From Flammula alnicola (Eukaryota; Basidiomycota; Agaricomycetes; Agaricales; Strophariaceae), in NCBI GenBank assembly GCA_015499995.1, contig JADNRV010000829.1, positions 1 to 11,725 of the forward strand: a DNA stretch of 11,725 bases, written 5' to 3'. Below, piece after piece: positions 8,695-11,725 of the stretch (position 1 is the stretch's first letter; every line of letters starts with the position of its first letter). Position numbers and translations under genes: made by a program. Under the pieces are notes generated by a model. That model searched no databases, was not told the origin of the DNA, and worked only from the letters and a program-made list of their open reading frames with translations.

Positions 8695-9217
8695 GGCTAA
8701 CACGCGAAACGGAGTTTACGCAATTAGGTTCGTAAATAATATAATAGTTGCCTTAAATATTTGAAAGCCGGCCAGGTGAGCACGTATTTCAGTTGATCGC
8801 TACCGCAAGCGGAAGTCTATTAGGCGCTCATTCCGTCAGTCCGACTTTTGAGGAACGCCACATTCTATAAACAGGAATATGAATAGCACCAGTCGCCAAG
8901 ATACACAAATCTCGCTCCCAAGCGGCTTGATGCGTCGTCGACATGAAAGACGAATATGGACCCGTTTATAGCATGGCCATGATGCCCTCGCCTGCTACAA
9001 CGAACGACGGGAGGCCCGAGCGGCGCCTCCAAAGGTTTTGCGACGAGCACGGGTTTGTTAAGGATCTTACTTGGATGAGTCAAACCTACACTTGAGTGCT
9101 CTGTGGCGCCGCCGTCTAAAATGATTTTATTTATAAGGGTTTGCGGCAAAAGTTGGCCAATATTTGGATTCGCCGTACGCGTAAGCTGTTATTTCGGCCG
9201 TTCTTTGGAAAACGCAG
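8695..9217. other. 3' flank of the acetyltransferase; no gene recognised
   Basis: This stretch lies beyond the acetyltransferase stop on its strand. A 94-codon minus-strand frame (8,865-9,149) contains IILDGGATEHSS, faintly like a copia-type protease active site (DSGA), but Gly replaces the usual Ser and nothing else of a retroelement is present. I treat it as noise. Confidence 0.4.
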
Positions 9218-10125
9218 CTAGTTCGGGTCAATGAAACTCTTGTAGAAGACCCATGCGTCTATATATTCTTCACCCTGAGCGTCTTTCGTTCGCAGACGGC
9301 CTGCGCGGGGTATACGGCCAGCCTTCGTAAATCCAAGTTTCTCCCACAATCTAGGCGATGAGATATTAGTTCACAATAAATCGTCATAAAATAAGCATAA
9401 AAATAGTTCATACTTACTTGATAGACGCGACGTTATTGACATAAACGAGATTGAAGACACTTGCTTGATACCCCAGTCTTGGAGCATAATGGACATATGA
9501 CTTCGAGAGCAAAGTTCCGTATCCCATGCCTCGCTGCCTGGGCGGCACAACGAAGCCCGCGTTACATATCTAATTGAGCGCGGTACGCAGTTGACATGAG
9601 AGAAAGGTTCCCGAGTGAACGCGCCAGCGCCTTACTCACATGAGACGAGCGTCCAGGATAATTGGGTTTGATCTGGGATACAACGTTATATTGAGTTCCA
9701 TGTATAGCAAGCCTTGCAGGATCATCGGTAGTACGCACATAGTAAAAGCCCGCAATAGACTCCTCCCATGTCCTGCCACCCCTTTCCGTCTCTATGTCTA
9801 GTTTTTGATGTTCAGCGTCTGTTGTGGCTGTCCTCGGAGCTGTTCCGACGACACCGACGAAGACATCAGCGGCGAAGAAGTACGCTTCGAAAGTCCCCTG
9901 CGCCATCTCTCCTTCCTGTGGATAAGTCAACCCATCCTCGACTTCTTTGGCAAATACTGAGCCCAGGTACTCGAGCAGACCCGGGAGGGCGCGTGCAGTC
10001 GCCAGCGTCAGGTGGTGGACGCTAATGTATCCACTGCGGTCGCCATCACGATGAGATAACTCCCATATAGTAGCTGGTAAAGGCGCTGCATTGTGAACTC
10101 GTTTTATGTCACCGTACGCTGACAT
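9218..10125 (-). CDS. MPR1: MPR1-like GNAT N-acetyltransferase, four exons, 234 residues
   Basis: Role by family: yeast Mpr1 acetylates toxic proline analogues such as azetidine-2-carboxylate and proline-cycle intermediates with acetyl-CoA, protecting against analogues and oxidative stress. Seen: exon 1 is 10125-9739 (129 codons). Intron 1 is 9738-9673 (66 bases, GTGCGT...CCCAG). Exon 2 is 9672-9640 (33 bases). Intron 2 is 9639-9570 (70 bases, GTGAGT...TTAG). Exon 3 is 9569-9418. Intron 3 is 9417-9351 (67 bases, GTAAGT, ACTAAT branch, CTAG). Exon 4 is 9350-9218, ending TAG. Landmarks: TYPQEG and FEAYFFAADVF in exon 1; KPNYPGRSSH then ICNAGF across intron 2; the acetyl-CoA loop R153-GM-G156-Y-G158; FNLVYVNN, whose N180 and N186 align with Mpr1 N172 and N178; and LWEKLGF near the end. 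Length matches Mpr1 (229). Splicing is required: read straight through, a frame of 187 codons stops before the acetyl-CoA loop. ATG 10125 is the first after an in-frame stop. Substrate is inferred from family only. Confidence 0.92.
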
Positions 10126-10174
10126 ATTAGCTTCGTCGGTTGGTATCAGTTAGAAACAATCATCAAAACAACGG

Positions 10175-10181
10175 TGAGTCA
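10175..10181. promoter_or_regulatory. Gcn4/AP-1-type motif upstream of the acetyltransferase
   Basis: TGAGTCA lies 50 bases before the acetyltransferase ATG. This is the classic site for fungal Gcn4/CpcA-type bZIP activators of amino-acid genes. A seven-base match can occur by chance, and the motif could fall inside the 5' UTR. Confidence 0.35.
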
Positions 10182-10207
10182 CTGAAAAATGGCTTATGAT
10201 TGATGCT

Positions 10208-10218
10208 TTATCAGATAA
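10208..10218. promoter_or_regulatory. Paired GATA motif upstream of the acetyltransferase
   Basis: TTATC-A-GATAA presents GATA on both strands 83-93 bases before the acetyltransferase ATG. Fungal nitrogen regulators of the AreA/NIT2 type bind paired GATA sites. Together with the nearby TGAGTCA it suggests nitrogen or amino-acid control, which would fit the family's role. This is inference from motifs only. Confidence 0.35.
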
Positions 10219-11588
10219 GCTTGTTATTTGCAAACGGAACGTGAATTTGCTCACTGGTGGGATGCTAGACTATCTGGGTGCCTTTAGGCGGGTATCAACT
10301 CGCGACTCCTCGATGCGTCCATGTGTGATATCTTCGAGTCAGTAAGATCAATGGCAGTGGCTCATATGATCAATCGTTCGGATAGGAAAGTTTTCACAGC
10401 GCTATACTTCTGTGGCAATTAGGGGAGAATGGCTTGAGTCGGTTATCAAGTTATTGCCCCTGAAGGCCTGACTTCTTAAATAACAGTTACGGCCTTCCTG
10501 CTGCTCAATTTTTCTGGTTTTCATACGCAGTTTGTCTACCGCTGCAAGGGCCCATGAAGATCACTCCTCCGGATCCGAGTCCGGCCGTGTTCGAAGCGTG
10601 CGGCTTTGCCGAGCGTCGCCAAACTGTGGCGCTGTTGTCCCCATTCAGACGAGTACGCGCGACAATATCATCAACAGAAATGGAACTACTTACTTCAGAT
10701 GAAGGAGGTTGTAATATTAGGAATCGCTCTCCATGGAGCGAACTAAAATAAATGGCTTACTATTTTCACTCTCCATCAAATTTCAATTTAAAGAGCTAGC
10801 TCTCCAGACTCAGAGTCATTGACAAAACTTGTTGATGACGCGCAATGATGTGTGTGTTGGATACCCTGCCTGGGGTCGACAGATAACGCGTTCTCAATTT
10901 GAACTAAAACTGATTGATATTCAAGGAGAGATGCTCGATTGCTCGGTTACAAATTCCTGTAACGATTACTGTAGGACGCTGATTGATTTTGAGATCCCCT
11001 TAATGGAACATTAGAGAGAATTTTGCAGGTCCCTATTATCTAAATTCCACTCTGGTCGGGATATAAAGTCAACCCCTAAAGGTATATTCAGCATGCCAAA
11101 TTGTTGTTGATCATTTCACGCTGAAATTTATCTTCACACCATTCTAGTAAACTTCATTCGATTTATTTTTCGAGGAAAAGGATCGATCTTCCAAAATGTA
11201 AAGAACAGATGGGTACAACATTCTCATCTATCCACATACCGACGACAACAGCTTGAATTTTGGTCTAAGTTTGTGTATTTTCAAGGTCCCGGCTGTGCCA
11301 TGGTTCAGGCTGAGTCATCACTCAATGAGCGGAATGGACGTTTGAATAAATCAATAGCCTCGCAGAGTTGTGTTTTGAACAGAATATAACTTTTAAATTA
11401 AGGTCGTCATAGATGGCAGAGCGTACAAAATGCTTCCAAATTTGCCCTGTGGCTCTGATGCCGCCAAAGAAATTGCCTTTTTGAGACTCAAGATGGTCGT
11501 GCGCGCAGCACAGCCCCATCTACCCCATTTTTCCCGCAGCAGGCAATCGTATATCAAAATAATTCGCACTATTGCCGGTGACCGGTGA
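10219..11588. other. No recognisable gene
   Basis: Short open frames occur on both strands (for example plus 10,554-10,751 and plus 10,829-11,014) with no domain I can name. A possible internal minus-strand exon is bounded by an acceptor (TTTATTTTAG, about 10,745) and a GTAAGTAG donor (about 10,693), about 50 bases and open, but nothing connects it to other exons. Confidence 0.4.
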
Positions 11589-11624
11589 CTAGAGGGTGCA
11601 TAAATGTAACGATTTTACACTTAC

Positions 11625-11725
11625 CGGTTGATGAATAATGGTGATGAAAGGAAATTCGAATGCGTGAGCCACCTAAGCTTGTGTGAAGGAAGGTACTCAA
11701 GATAGTTCCACTCGGCGGTCTCTGC
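11625..11725 (-). CDS. Candidate exon of a gene entering from the right edge; partial, unknown function
   Basis: Seen: reading the minus strand from the window edge, one frame stays open for 33 codons plus two bases (AETAEWNYLEYLPSHKLRWL at its start, FLSSPLFIN near its end) and finishes exactly at GTAAGTGT (11,624 downward), a strong donor. Two acceptors can follow: CTCTAG after 36 bases, which keeps a frame open for about 65 more codons to a TAA, or AATAG after 56 bases, which gives 16 more codons to a TAG. The 56-base intron is the more usual length here. I do not recognise the protein. A second frame over the same bases is also open, so the call is moderate at best. Confidence 0.3.

Noticed and set aside
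8865..9149. Possible copia-type retroelement protease (LDGGATEH)
   Set aside because: The active-site Ser is replaced by Gly, and there is no reverse transcriptase, integrase or terminal repeat nearby.
1..11725. CRISPR array, bacterial operon, prophage or toxin-antitoxin system
   Set aside because: The window is eukaryotic: spliced genes and an intron-bearing tRNA; no regularly spaced repeats or ribosome binding sites were seen.

Overview
This looks like nuclear DNA of a basidiomycete fungus, most likely an Agaricomycete. The genes are split by introns of about 50-70 bases with GT...AG ends. One intron has a clear CTGAC branch site and another has ACTAAT. There is a tRNA-Gly with a short intron next to the anticodon. 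The cyclin and acetyltransferase read like Agaricomycete members of their families; a Ceratobasidium/Rhizoctonia-type host is only a guess.

Layout. At the left edge (8-156, minus) is the 5' end of a gene running out of the window, with two small exons whose start resembles Nab2-type poly(A)-RNA-binding proteins. Facing away from it is a tRNA-Gly(GCC) (331-417, plus). From about 420 to 4,280 I recognise no gene; there is one weak spliced-ORF candidate (508-835), several short inverted or direct repeats, and a GC-richer patch with open frames on both strands (3,136-3,670). A Pho85-type (PCL) cyclin lies on the minus strand at 4,286-5,306 in two exons. From 5,307 to about 9,200 I see only a pyrimidine-rich, promoter-like stretch, a GC-richer patch and a cluster of interleaved inverted repeats. 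An MPR1-like GNAT acetyltransferase occupies 9,218-10,125 (minus, four exons), with GATA-type and Gcn4/AP-1-type motifs just upstream. At the right edge (11,625-11,725, minus) an open frame ending in a strong splice donor may be an exon of a gene entering from the right.

The genes do not form a pathway. They are an ordinary eukaryotic set: mRNA binding, translation, cell-cycle or phosphate signalling, and detoxification of amino-acid analogues. I did not find a convincing new system. The points most worth checking are the stop-free intron and tiny exon of the acetyltransferase, its possible nitrogen/amino-acid control motifs, the inverted-repeat knot near 8.6 kb and the right-edge exon.
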